Positions 24,147-32,904 of a stretch of 64,000 nt of DNA are shown piece after piece; position 1 is the first letter of the stretch, and each line of letters begins with the position of its first letter. The DNA comes from Streptomyces sp. Ag109_O5-1. Lineage in GTDB: Bacteria; Actinomycetota; Actinomycetes; Streptomycetales; Streptomycetaceae. The stretch lies in contig NZ_RKQF01000001.1 of the NCBI RefSeq assembly GCF_003814875.1, forward strand, positions 11,160,001 through 11,224,000. The letters are read 5' to 3'. The position numbers were made by a program, and so were the translations under genes. A model generated the notes under the pieces. It did not search any database. It saw nothing but the letters and a program-made list of their open reading frames with translations, and was not told where the DNA came from.

Positions 24147-26774
24147 CTACGTGGTGGGCTTCAACGCGAAGTCCCTCTGGGTGACCCGGTCCCGGTGCAC
24201 CACGGTCCGGCGGGTGAGGGGCCGGTGGCCGTCCGCGGTGGCCTGGAGGGTGTGTACGCCGGCGGCGCGCGAGAACAGGGTGTAGAGACCGTCGCCCACG
24301 GCCGGGTCCTCCGGCGTGGCCACGGTGAGTACGGCGCTGTCCGGCGCCGAGGTGTCGGCGACCTTCGCGCCGATGATCGCCGTACCGGTGCGGGCGTCCT
24401 GGACGGTTCCCACCGTCAGCCCGCCCGGCACCGGCTCCAGCGTCCGGCTCTGCACGCTCACGTCGTCGACTTCCCAGAAGTAGGCCCAGTTCGCGACGAA
24501 GTGGAAGCGCAGCCGCACCGACGACTGCCCGGCGTACTGCCGCAGCGGGACACTCACCGTGAGGTGGTCGGCTTCGCCGTTCGCCTTGGGACCGGCCCAC
24601 ACGTTCTGCCAGGTGGCGCCGTCGTCGGTGCTGGCGTCCACGGTCATGTGCTGCTGGCTGAGGTTGGTGATGTAGTGCGTCTTGAAGGTGAGACTGGCCG
24701 ACTGCGCCGTCGACAGGTCGTAGGCGGGGCTGACCAGCGAGGTGTCCTGATGCGGTCCGAAGGGCGCGTTGTCGCTCTCGACGGTCGCGAAGGAGCCGCT
24801 GCCGCCGGTGGCGTTGCCGCGCTGGGTGGGGTCGTCGAACTGCCAGCCGTTGTCGCTGTCCGCCGCGCTCGCCACCGTCCAGCCCTGTGGTGCCGCGGTG
24901 GATGTGTCGAATCCCTCGGAGTGCTCGGTGGTGTTGAGGGCGTAGCCGACGGCGGTGGCCGCGTCCGGGTCGGCGACCAGGGCGCTGTCGGCGGTCACGG
25001 CCTTTCTGCCCACCGTCACCTCGCGGGTGACCGCCTCGTAACCGGGCAGGGCCGCGGTGACGTCCAGGGTGTAACCGGCCTGCTCCGGAAGGGAGATGTC
25101 GTACCGGCCGCTGACCGGGTCGGTCCACACCGGCGCCTCCGGCGAACCCTCGACGGCGATCCGGGCGTACAGCGGCCAGCCGTGCCCCGAGCCGTCCCGG
25201 ATCGTGCCGCGCACATGGGTGCGGGGCAGGGCCCTGAGACCGAAGTCGCGTGTCACGGTCTGGCCGTCCGCGATCTCCAGGGAGAGCGGTGCCGTGGACG
25301 CGTAGCCGAAGGCCGTGACGGTGAGCCCGTCGACCTCACCTGCGGGCAGGTTCAGGGTGTACGTGCCGTCGGCGCTCGTGGTGGCCACGTCGAGGCCGGA
25401 GGCCACGGTGGCGTCGGCGACGGGTTTGCCGGTCCTCGTGTCGGTCACCTTGCCGGTCAGGGTCCCGCTCGGGCCGCTGCGGAAGGCCGCGAGTCCGGCC
25501 GGGGTGCCCAGGCCGGTGGGGCCGTCGTAGCCGGTGGCCGCGGTGCACAGGTAGGCGGCGGCGCAGGCGCCGTTGGATCCGGAGGTGATGTCGTTCAGTC
25601 CGGTGCCGCCGGCCGTGTACGGATACGCGTTGGGGTAGGTGCCCGGGCGCGGTGAGCCGGCCAGCGCGTAGACGCCGGCGATCACCGGGGCGGCCGCGCT
25701 GGTGCCGCCGTAGGTCTGCCAGCCGGTGCCGTGGCTGCCGAACGTCGAATAGACAGCAACGTTGTCAGCTACCGCGGAGACGTCTGCGACACTGCGTCCC
25801 TGGCATCCGGTGTCCTGCTGGAAGGAGGGCTTGGACTGGTACGACGCGCAGCCCGAGCCGGGCCCGTAGGAGCCGCGCTTCCACACGGTCTCGTCCCACC
25901 CGCGGGCAGTGTCCGGGTCGGCGACCAGATCGGTGCCGCCGACCGCCGTCACCGTGGGAAGGGTGGCCGGGAAGGCGACGCCGTAGCCGTTGTCCCCGCT
26001 CGCCGCGACGACCGCGACGCCGGGATGGTCGTAGGAGGCGCCGTACGTCGGGACGTCGGAGGCGTAGTCGCCGGTGCGGCCGTAGGAGTTGGACACGTAC
26101 TTGGCGCCCAGCTCGACCGCCTTGTCGACCCCGGCCGCGAGCCGGTCGAGTCCGTCGTTGTCGGTCTCCACGAGCAGGATGTGCGCCTGCGGGGCGACCG
26201 CGGAGACCATGTCGAGATCGAGGGCGATCTCACCGGCCCAGCCGTCGTTGGACAGCGGGTAGTCGGTGCCGCCGCGCTGGTCCACCTTGCTGAAGCAGCC
26301 GTTGGCCGTGGTGCACGGCGGCAGTCCGTACTGGGCGCGGTAGACCGCCAGGTCCGCTTCGGCGTCGGGGTTGTCGTAGGCGTCCACGATGGCGATGGTC
26401 TGCCCCGCGCCGCCGTCGGCCGGGAGGCTGTAGGCGCTCTGCAGGTCCTGCGGTCCGAGCCCCGGCGGCGTCTGAGCCGCGGCCAGCCGGAGCAATGGGG
26501 ACTCGCTCGTGGAGCGCATGGCGAAGCACGACGCGTGTCCCTTGGCGGGCGTGCCGCACACGGGAGTCAGGTCGGTGGCCGCGCCGGCTTCGGTGTCCGG
26601 AGAGGTGTCGAAGCGGGCCGGAGGGGCGGCGGCACCTGAGGGCGTGGCCGGCATGGCATGCGCGGGCGCCTCGATGCAGAGCAGAGCAAGGGCGGCGAGC
26701 CCCAGGGCGGTTACACCCGAACGGAGCCGCGGGGCCACGGATATTCGCTCTCTTCGGAACGCGGATTGCTTCAC
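24147..26774 (-). CDS. Secreted S53 (sedolisin-like) peptidase with C-terminal carboxypeptidase-regulatory and MAM-like domains
   Basis: About 875 residues. A signal peptide ends around residue 40 (LAALALLCIEAPAHA). The S53 catalytic set is visible: Glu182 and Asp186 in GEIALDLDMVSAVAP, Asp261 in ASGDNGYG and Ser359 in GGTSAAAP. The long N-terminal pro-domain usual for kumamolisin-type enzymes is missing: only about 70 residues separate signal peptide and catalytic core. After about residue 450 come two carboxypeptidase-regulatory-like repeats (GTLTGKVTDTRTGKPV, HVRGTIRDGSGHGW), a MAM/concanavalin-like block (GFDTSTAAPQGWTV) and a third regulatory-like repeat at the C-terminus. GTG at 26774 is the best start before the signal peptide, though its ribosome site is weak; a second GTG 11 codons later is possible. 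Confidence 0.9.
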   Translation of the reverse strand: MKQSAFRRERISVAPRLRSGVTALGLAALALLCIEAPAHAMPATPSGAAAPPARFDTSPDTEAGAATDLTPVCGTPAKGHASCFAMRSTSESPLLRLAAAQTPPGLGPQDLQSAYSLPADGGAGQTIAIVDAYDNPDAEADLAVYRAQYGLPPCTTANGCFSKVDQRGGTDYPLSNDGWAGEIALDLDMVSAVAPQAHILLVETDNDGLDRLAAGVDKAVELGAKYVSNSYGRTGDYASDVPTYGASYDHPGVAVVAASGDNGYGVAFPATLPTVTAVGGTDLVADPDTARGWDETVWKRGSYGPGSGCASYQSKPSFQQDTGCQGRSVADVSAVADNVAVYSTFGSHGTGWQTYGGTSAAAPVIAGVYALAGSPRPGTYPNAYPYTAGGTGLNDITSGSNGACAAAYLCTAATGYDGPTGLGTPAGLAAFRSGPSGTLTGKVTDTRTGKPVADATVASGLDVATTSADGTYTLNLPAGEVDGLTVTAFGYASTAPLSLEIADGQTVTRDFGLRALPRTHVRGTIRDGSGHGWPLYARIAVEGSPEAPVWTDPVSGRYDISLPEQAGYTLDVTAALPGYEAVTREVTVGRKAVTADSALVADPDAATAVGYALNTTEHSEGFDTSTAAPQGWTVASAADSDNGWQFDDPTQRGNATGGSGSFATVESDNAPFGPHQDTSLVSPAYDLSTAQSASLTFKTHYITNLSQQHMTVDASTDDGATWQNVWAGPKANGEADHLTVSVPLRQYAGQSSVRLRFHFVANWAYFWEVDDVSVQSRTLEPVPGGLTVGTVQDARTGTAIIGAKVADTSAPDSAVLTVATPEDPAVGDGLYTLFSRAAGVHTLQATADGHRPLTRRTVVHRDRVTQRDFALKPTT

Positions 26775-27438
26775 TTCGTACCCATCGTGACGGGCCCCTC
26801 GGAATCGGGCCGGGAACAGGGGAAACCTGCGTGCAGGAAGACGTCCCGACAATTAGCCGGTTAGGCATGACGGGATGTCAATAGGCCCTTCGTTACACGT
26901 TCATTTCCCGGAGACTGCCGACTTCCGCTGAGGGTTCTCACTTGTGCAGAATCACGAAGTGGCATGGCAAGTCCCGTGCCGAGCAGTCGAGTTCGTAGTC
27001 ACAATGGACGGGCCCGCCGAGATCTCCGCCTGATTACTGCAGGCTCCGCACCTTTTTCCTCTCGCAATAGCCGCACAATGAGGTGACTCGGCCATGATGG
27101 CCGTGTTCTGAAGACGGTCCCCTAAATGATTTTCCAGTGGGTACGGGCAGGCTCCGCTGCCGTACGAAGGTGTCCGGTGTGGGCGACGTCGTGCAGTCGC
27201 GCGATGCCGGGTGTGGCGTGGTGGAGGCGGGCGCCCTCGACGCCCGCTCCGCGCACCCGCTCCTGCCGGCCCCCGTGGCCCGCCCTGGCCACCGCATCGG
27301 ATGCGGCACCGCCTACGGCCGGCCCATGGAAACGGTTGACCTCCTCATGACGACGGCGGCCGTGAACCCCGCCCAGCATGCGAAGGAGATCTGCGAAAAC
27401 GGCGTAACACTTCGGGCCGTCGGCCGGTTTATCTGTTC
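26775..27438. other. Intergenic region, no supported gene
   Basis: About 660 bp upstream of the S53 gene, with locally lower GC around 26890-27060. Frames on either strand that cross it owe their length to the hexamer tract next door and show no motif. The promoter of the S53 gene must lie in its right part but no clear hexamer pair stands out. Confidence 0.45.
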
Positions 27439-27595
27439 CGCAACCGCAACCGCAACCGCAACCGCAACCGCAACCGCAACCGCAACCGCAACGCAACCGC
27501 AACCGCAACCGCAACCGCAACCGCAACCGCAACCGCAACGCAACCGCAACCGCAACCGCAACCGCAACCGCAACCGCAACCGCAACCGCAACCGC
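27439..27595. repeat. Hexanucleotide tandem repeat (CGCAAC)n
   Basis: About 157 bp made only of the hexamer CGCAAC, roughly 26 units. Two units, near 27489-27493 and 27536-27540, lack one C, splitting the tract into three phased blocks of about 50, 47 and 58 bp. It is strand-asymmetric: one strand carries no G-rich run but purines alternate as GCAACC, the other GGTTGC. It lies about 90 bp past the stop of the PIG-L gene, outside any supported gene. Confidence 0.95.
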
Positions 27596-27683
27596 CTCGT
27601 GTCGCAGGTTGGCGGCGCCTGACCGCCTGTGACCGACGCGCGGCTGTGTGGCCGGACACGCCTGCCCGGACCGGGTGCGCGGC

Positions 27684-29873
27684 CTACCGTCCGTCCGCGG
27701 CCGACCAGGCATCAAAGGCTGCGTCGGGTCCCCTCGAATCGGTGCCTGAGGCCTGTCGGGCGGTGTAGAGGCGCGCATCGGTACCGAGGGCCGCGACCAC
27801 GGCACGCCCGTTCGCGTCCCGGGCCACTGCCGGTGCCGCCGTGTGCTGCACCTTCCCCGTCTGCCAGCTCCCCGGCCCGCCGTCGGCCATGGCGACACGC
27901 ACCATGCCTTCGTCGTCGCGCCCGGCGAGCACCGTCCGCCGCCCCTGGGGGCCGACAGCCGCGGCGCTCACCCGACCGTACCCGCCGATCGGCTCGGCCT
28001 TCCCGATGACCTGCCAACCGCCCCTCTGCCGCTCCCAGTCGGCGAGCAGCACTTGCGCGGTGCGCGGCAACCGGTAGGCGATCCGTATGCCCCCGTCCGC
28101 CAGCGGCACCACGCTGACAGGCCCGGCGGGCTGCGGCAAACCGGGCGCCGGGACCGGCCGTGGGAGTTCCCCGGGCTCCGTGGACACCCAGTGCAGTACG
28201 GACTTGGCGTTGGGAGCGACGAGGTGGATCAGCCCGGCGGAGTCCATACAGGCGTCCAGTCCGTCCACCACCTGCGGGTACTTCCCAGGCAGGCACTCCA
28301 CCCGCCGCCAGTCCGTCCACTTCCCGCCGCGGACGCTGCTGCGGTGGCTCACACCGCCATCCCAGTTGCGTACGAAGACGTGCGCCACTCCGTCCTTCCC
28401 GGCGACCGCGGCCGGGTAGCCCATCTCCAGCGACTTGACCGGGGCGGAGTCCGGCGCGCCCAGCGACTCCCACGCGCCGAAGACGGGCACACCCTTGTCG
28501 CCGGTACCGCGCTGGATCGCAGCCATCAGCTCGCGACGATGGGCACGCTTGCCGCTTGGCAGTACGGTACGGGCAGCGAAAAGCTGAATCCTTCCGTCGT
28601 TGTGGCGCAAGGCGAAGAGCTGACCTTCGAGCATTTCCCCTGCCAGGTCATGGGGGCCGCCGAATGCGCCGCTGCCCGGAGCGGTCTCTACCCAGCAGCG
28701 CGCCGTGCCGTCCAGGACCGCGAAGGCTGCCAACCGGTTGTCCTTGAGGGGCAGCAGCCAGGAGTTGGAGCCGGGGGTGCGCAGGTAGGTGGAGCGGGTC
28801 CAGTTCTTGGAGAAGCCGGTGAGGGCTGTGCCGCCGAGTTTGCGGTCACCGCAGCCGGCCTCGTCGCCGCAGTCCTTGTGGTCCGCCCAACCGTAGACCG
28901 ACAGTAGATCGCCTTTGCGCTTGGCGGTCTTGAGGTCGATGTTGTGGGGCAGGGCAGCATTCTCGTAGCCGAGGTAGCTCTCGACGGCCACGGGACGGCT
29001 GTGTTCGCGCCCCCAGTACTGGGCCAGCGCCGCCTGGGCAAAGTGGGCGGAGGCAGTGTGGTCCTGGTGGTCGTGGTAGTGAAAGCCGCGCAGCCGCGGG
29101 TCGCGGGAGTGCAGCGGCGGCTTGTGAGCCATGTGGACGGCGTTGGGGTCCAGGGTGCGTACGACGGTGGGCCGGACCCGTTCCATGATCGCTGTCAGTG
29201 AGTCGATGAGCTGGTCCCGGGTGTATTCGTAGCGCTCTTGCACGGGAGTACGGGTCGGCGGGAGAGTGACGAGGGTGTCAGCCACGCCTAGCCACAGACC
29301 CCGCAGACTGTCCTTCTTGGGCACGAACAGGGAGCGAGCCTCGACCAGTTCCAGAAACACCAACTGGTTTTCCGGCGCCGCGCGCAGCGTCTGCACCTCC
29401 ACCTGGAAGCCGGGAATGAGCGATACCGCCTCCACGTCCCACCGGCTTTCGGCGTCGCCCGTGGCCATGAGGGCATGGGCCCGACGCACGCCGTTCATCC
29501 GGGCCCGCACGTACTTCTTGCGGTCGTAAGGGACCGTGCCGGCGGCGGGGTCATGCGCACGGACGTTGTGGCCGTCGGACTCGCCGCCGGTCAGGCAGAC
29601 GGTGACCGAGGGCGCCCCGCTGCGTATGGACTGTTCCAGGTCCGGATTCATGAAGTACAGGTTGTCGTCCGGGTGCGCCATGATGTGAAGGAACGCCTGC
29701 TTCGCCGCGGCCGCAGCGGCCTGCTTCACCGACACCGGAGCAGCCGACGTATTCGACGCGCCACCGTCCGTTGCCGGCCAGGTGTACAGTCCGACTCCTG
29801 CCCCCAGGGTGACGGCACCCGCACCGGCCGCCTTGAGCAGTTGCCGCCTGTCCATATGGGTGAGCGAACGCAC
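27684..29873 (-). CDS. Tat-exported PIG-L family deacetylase with C-terminal propeller-like region
   Basis: About 729 residues. A twin-arginine signal is clear: DRRQLLKAAGAGAVTLGAG. The PIG-L zinc site begins with HPDD (67-70) in LHIMAHPDDN and is completed by the His-rich HYHDHQDH; TGGESDGHN is also typical. From about residue 370 onward the sequence changes to repeated W-D/G-x-W blades (FVRNWDGGVSHRSSV, LHWVSTEPGELP, LLADWERQRGGWQV), as in PLL/tectonin-type beta-propellers that bind sugars. Family members remove N-acetyl groups from GlcNAc-type substrates. GTG at 29873 is chosen because AGGAG lies five bases upstream. Probably an extracellular deacetylase that docks on glycans; the exact substrate is unknown. 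Confidence 0.88.
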   Translation of the reverse strand: MRSLTHMDRRQLLKAAGAGAVTLGAGVGLYTWPATDGGASNTSAAPVSVKQAAAAAAKQAFLHIMAHPDDNLYFMNPDLEQSIRSGAPSVTVCLTGGESDGHNVRAHDPAAGTVPYDRKKYVRARMNGVRRAHALMATGDAESRWDVEAVSLIPGFQVEVQTLRAAPENQLVFLELVEARSLFVPKKDSLRGLWLGVADTLVTLPPTRTPVQERYEYTRDQLIDSLTAIMERVRPTVVRTLDPNAVHMAHKPPLHSRDPRLRGFHYHDHQDHTASAHFAQAALAQYWGREHSRPVAVESYLGYENAALPHNIDLKTAKRKGDLLSVYGWADHKDCGDEAGCGDRKLGGTALTGFSKNWTRSTYLRTPGSNSWLLPLKDNRLAAFAVLDGTARCWVETAPGSGAFGGPHDLAGEMLEGQLFALRHNDGRIQLFAARTVLPSGKRAHRRELMAAIQRGTGDKGVPVFGAWESLGAPDSAPVKSLEMGYPAAVAGKDGVAHVFVRNWDGGVSHRSSVRGGKWTDWRRVECLPGKYPQVVDGLDACMDSAGLIHLVAPNAKSVLHWVSTEPGELPRPVPAPGLPQPAGPVSVVPLADGGIRIAYRLPRTAQVLLADWERQRGGWQVIGKAEPIGGYGRVSAAAVGPQGRRTVLAGRDDEGMVRVAMADGGPGSWQTGKVQHTAAPAVARDANGRAVVAALGTDARLYTARQASGTDSRGPDAAFDAWSAADGR

Positions 29874-29920
29874 GGCCACTCCTCGAAGGCGTCCGGCTCC
29901 GCCTCAGATATGACAAACAC

Positions 29921-30196
29921 TCACACCGGGATGAGCCACCCCACTAGATGTGCGAATCCCGAGCCTGGTTCCCCTTCTTCATCACGCGCCCGCCATAATT
30001 GCCAGGTGTCAGCCCCCTCCGTGACGTCGAGGGTGATGGAGTCCTCGTCCTGGGTGACGGCGCCGACCCGGTGTCCGGGCCGTCGGCCCACGCCAAGGTC
30101 GCGGGCACGCTCCTCAAGGACCCCGACGATACGGTGCTGCGGTGCTGCCAGACCGAAGACCGGACTGCTGTCGAGGAGGCCGAGGTTGCGGCCCAT
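29921..30196 (-). CDS. Possible 91-aa hypothetical protein
   Basis: An ATG frame of 91 codons with a protein-like composition (RIVGVLEERARDLGVG, DSITLDVTEGADTWQLWRA) but no ribosome binding site and no family I recognise. It lies just upstream of the PIG-L gene on the same strand. It may be a fragment of a larger lost gene. Reported because nothing else explains the open, codon-biased stretch. Confidence 0.3.
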   Translation of the reverse strand: MGRNLGLLDSSPVFGLAAPQHRIVGVLEERARDLGVGRRPGHRVGAVTQDEDSITLDVTEGADTWQLWRARDEEGEPGSGFAHLVGWLIPV

Positions 30197-30710
30197 GAAA
30201 CGGCGAACACATGAAGCAGGCGGAATTCGGCTGCGGGGGCTCCGGGCTGCCGCTCAGCGGCTCGTACATGCCGCGATGGTCGGCTAAGGACTGGTAACAA
30301 AGTGAGTTTGTAGCCGTCGAGGAGGGGACAGCGAGGAGGACGAGACGGTCGCCGAACGCATCAAGAAAGCCATGGCCGTTCGATGGCCGCGGGCGGACCA
30401 GGTCTTCCTCGACATCACAGAGGCACCACCGCGCCCGGGGCGGTGAGTGCCCGGAGCCAGGAGTGATCGGCCTTGCAGGCCATTCGCCGACGGCACGGTC
30501 TTCCTCACACACACCGGATACGGCCGGCTGCGTGGCTACGCCGTCGGGCGGCAGGTCCTACCTCTCTGTACCGTTCATCGGCGGCCTCGCGGTCAAGGAC
30601 ACCCGAGTGCAGCATGCGCCCGCCGCAAGGCCGAGTCGATCCTTCCGGACAGCGTGCGGGCTCCGTCATGACCCGGAGTTTCCGGATCGCACCCATCGAC
30701 CGGGCGGGGC
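30197..30710. other. Intergenic / decayed sequence
   Basis: About 510 bp. A plus-strand snippet at about 30325-30443 reads VAERIKKAMAVRWPRAD then VFLDITEAPPRPGR and a stop, which looks like the C-terminus of a real protein but has no upstream body. No intact gene. Confidence 0.4.
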
Positions 30711-31061
30711 TCAGGCGTCGGTTCGGGCCTGCTCGACCATGCCCTGGCGTTCGACCTCGTCCCTGACCAGCATCGACAGCAGAGAGGCCACGGTGAGCCC
30801 GGCCTCGGCCGGATGGCGCAGGACCTTGCTCGGGTCGATCCGGTAGTGGTTGGTGCGGCCGCTGCGGGTGTGGGAGAGATAGCCGTCCTGTTCGAGGTCC
30901 GCGATGATCTTCTGGACGGCGCGTTCGGTGAGCCGGCAGCGGGCCGCGATGTCCCGGATCCGCGCGCTGTGGTTGTCGGCGATGCTCGCCAGGACGCGCG
31001 CGTGATTGGTGACGAACGTCCATCCCGTATGCGGCTCGGGCACTCCATCGACTCCCAGCAT
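30711..31061 (-). CDS. Winged-helix (MarR/ArsR-like) transcriptional regulator
   Basis: 116 residues. A winged helix spans about 15-85: VLASIADNHSARIRDIAAR, recognition helix LTERAVQKIIADLEQDGY, wing THTRSGRTNHYRI. This is the compact fold of small actinobacterial HTH regulators with the first line WTFVTNHARVL. ATG at 31061 follows AGGA by nine bases. Divergent from the STAS-ANTAR gene 120 bp away, and the two may share control. No sensing domain beyond a short C-terminal helix (LLSMLVRDEVERQGM), which probably dimerises. Confidence 0.8.
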   Translation of the reverse strand: MLGVDGVPEPHTGWTFVTNHARVLASIADNHSARIRDIAARCRLTERAVQKIIADLEQDGYLSHTRSGRTNHYRIDPSKVLRHPAEAGLTVASLLSMLVRDEVERQGMVEQARTDA

Positions 31062-31179
31062 GACCAAATCCTACGGCTGTTTGTTCACGCAGACAAAAAC
31101 AGGAAATTCTATTCACGTATGCCTTGACGCATTAGGCGGGACGTAAGAGGCTGGTGAAGGAGACGTGGAGGAGGCGATG

Positions 31180-31899
31180 ATGACCGAACCGTCCTACGAC
31201 GCTCCGGGTGCGGGTGAAGGCGCGGTCGTACGCGCTGCGTCGCTCCCGCCGGCCGCCGTCCTGCTGGTGCGGGCGGGACCGGACGACGCCCGGGTGTCGG
31301 TCACGCTGAGCGGGGAGCTCTGTCTCGACGACAGCCAGAAACTGCGACACTCCTTGACCCACGCCCTCACCAGGTCGGCCGAGGGAATCGACCTGGACCT
31401 GGGGGGCACGACGTTCGCGGACTGCTCCGCGCTCAACGTCCTGCTGGCCGTTCGCCGCCAGGCGGTGCAGGACGGCAAGACGGTCACCGTCACCACCGCA
31501 AGCCCGGTCGTCGAACGCCTGCTGACCGTCACGGACACCTACGACCTCTTCCTGCCTGAACACGATGACGACGGGCTGCTGCAGGTCGAGCTCGTACAGC
31601 TGCGGCGTGCGATGCGGACCAGGCCGGACATAGACCTCGCCCGCGGCATACTCATGGCGTCCTTCGGCCTGAACCCCGACGAGGCATGGGAGGCGCTGGT
31701 CACGGCCTCCCAGAACACCAACACCAAGCTGCACCGTCTGGCCCGGGACGTGGTCGCCACCGTGGTGCAGGGGGCGTCGCTGCCCGGTCAGGTCCAGCGG
31801 CAGCTCACCATGGCCGTCGCCCGGGCCCGGAACACCGACGGTGACCCGATGAGGCGGCCGCCGCGACAGACGGTGTGCTCGGGGCGGGAGCGTGCATAG
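31180..31899 (+). CDS. STAS-ANTAR fusion protein
   Basis: 239 residues with two regulatory domains. The N-terminal STAS domain (about 30-130) has the anti-sigma-factor-antagonist pattern, with DLDLGGTTFADCSALNVLL placing a Ser at the site that partner kinases normally phosphorylate. The C-terminal ANTAR domain (about 145-200: LRRAMRTRPDIDLARGILM, then EAWEALVTASQNTNTKLHRLA) is the three-helix RNA-binding module used for transcription antitermination. The second of two ATGs is chosen from the GGAGGAGG spacing. Inferred: a phospho-switch or partner-binding input controls RNA binding. Targets, expected to carry paired hexaloop hairpins, are not evident in this window. Confidence 0.85.
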   Translation: MTEPSYDAPGAGEGAVVRAASLPPAAVLLVRAGPDDARVSVTLSGELCLDDSQKLRHSLTHALTRSAEGIDLDLGGTTFADCSALNVLLAVRRQAVQDGKTVTVTTASPVVERLLTVTDTYDLFLPEHDDDGLLQVELVQLRRAMRTRPDIDLARGILMASFGLNPDEAWEALVTASQNTNTKLHRLARDVVATVVQGASLPGQVQRQLTMAVARARNTDGDPMRRPPRQTVCSGRERA

Positions 31900-32198
31900 G
31901 CGCCACCTCGGCCCTCGCCCCTGACGATCCTCTACGGGGCCGCTGGTGTGCGCGGCGGCATCGGCACCCGCGTCCGCTACGGCGGCGACGCAGGTCCGCA
32001 CAGCCGCGCCTGCGAGGCGACGGGCCCGCGCCCGGTACGTTTCGGATCTGCGAACGAAACGCCTCGGCGCAGTCACGGCACTTCATCTTCTCTCTGTGTG
32101 TTTGCCTGTTTGCCGGGTTGCCCAGCCAGACAGGCACAAACGTTGCCCGCCCGAGCGCCGTGCTGCCGCCCGCTGCCAGCTCCATCAGCCGCGCTTCC
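31900..32198. other. Intergenic between convergent genes, nothing recognisable
   Basis: About 300 bp separating the STAS-ANTAR gene from the convergent small protein gene. No gene or clear terminator hairpin found. Confidence 0.4.
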
Positions 32199-32525
32199 TC
32201 AGCGACCGAGGGCGTTCTCCAACTGCTTCTTGGTCATCGAGGAGCGACCGTGGATGTTGCGCTTCTTGGCCTCCTCGTACAGCTGGTCCTTGGTCGGTCC
32301 TTCCGCACCGCTGTGTGAGCGCTGCCCGCCGCGCTGGTAGGCGGACTTGGGGTCGCGGACAGAGGCTCGACTGGCGGTCTGCGACTCGCCCGACCTCGCG
32401 CGCTCCTTGTTGACCGTCCGTGCGGCGATCTCCTTGGCCCGCTCGGCGGACTCGCCCCGGTCCTGGGCGCTCTTCCTGATGTGTTCGTACTGTCGTTCCC
32501 GCTTGGAACTCGACCCGGCAGGCAT
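32199..32525 (-). CDS. Small basic protein with Rho N-terminal-like / plasmid-stabilisation-type C-terminus
   Basis: 108 residues, highly charged and Ser/Arg-rich: KRERQYEHIRKSAQDRGE, then AKEIAARTVNKERARSG and a C-terminal module TKDQLYEEAKKRNIHGRSS-MTKKQLENAL, resembling the SAP/Rho-N helix-extended-loop-helix that binds nucleic acid. Such proteins are often annotated as plasmid stabilisation proteins in actinobacteria. ATG at 32525 after GGAGG with 7 nt spacing. No membrane segments. Its neighbour upstream is another small hydrophilic protein, and the two may be coexpressed. A chromosome- or RNA-associated stress role is inferred only. Confidence 0.8.
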   Translation of the reverse strand: MPAGSSSKRERQYEHIRKSAQDRGESAERAKEIAARTVNKERARSGESQTASRASVRDPKSAYQRGGQRSHSGAEGPTKDQLYEEAKKRNIHGRSSMTKKQLENALGR

Positions 32526-32568
32526 GTCGTTCCTCCTCGCTGTTCTCACACCGGAACCGGCCGGCGAC

Positions 32569-32760
32569 TCAGGGGTGATCGGGCCGCTGGACCGGAGGTA
32601 CTCCGCCGCCTTCTCCGCCGCCCTTGTTCCCCTTGTCCGTGCCGTGGGCGTGCCGGTCACTTCTGTCCCCGGTCTGGCCTGTCCTGCGCTCACCGCCGTG
32701 TTGCGGTGTGGCACCGCCCCTGTGGCTGCGCCGCTGCTCGGGCTGCTGTGGACGCGGCAT
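32569..32760 (-). CDS. Small hydrophilic low-complexity protein (63 aa)
   Basis: 63 residues, rich in Gly, Arg, Gln and Pro, beginning PRPQQPEQRRSHRGG and ending GGGVPPVQRPDHP. The start at 32760 has a good ribosome site (GGGAGGTG ten bases upstream), and it lies 43 bp before the start of the following small basic gene on the same strand, which supports it being real. Probably disordered. No recognisable domain. Confidence 0.5.
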   Translation of the reverse strand: MPRPQQPEQRRSHRGGATPQHGGERRTGQTGDRSDRHAHGTDKGNKGGGEGGGVPPVQRPDHP

Positions 32761-32904
32761 CCTCGGACACCTCCCTCGTGCCGGGGTTCGGTCAGGATGA
32801 CGAGTTCCCCGGAGCAACCGTCCGCCCCGTCCACCTCAGCGATTGGTGCCGGGGTACGGGCCGGGATCAGCACTCCCGCCGTGCCTGCCGTCCGTACCGT
32901 GGGC

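Noticed and set aside
27439-27595. Coding repeat (RN, QP or AV dipeptides) or CRISPR-like array
   Set aside because: Dipeptide runs merely reflect the hexamer in each frame, with frame breaks at two units; there are no spacers, so it is not a CRISPR array.
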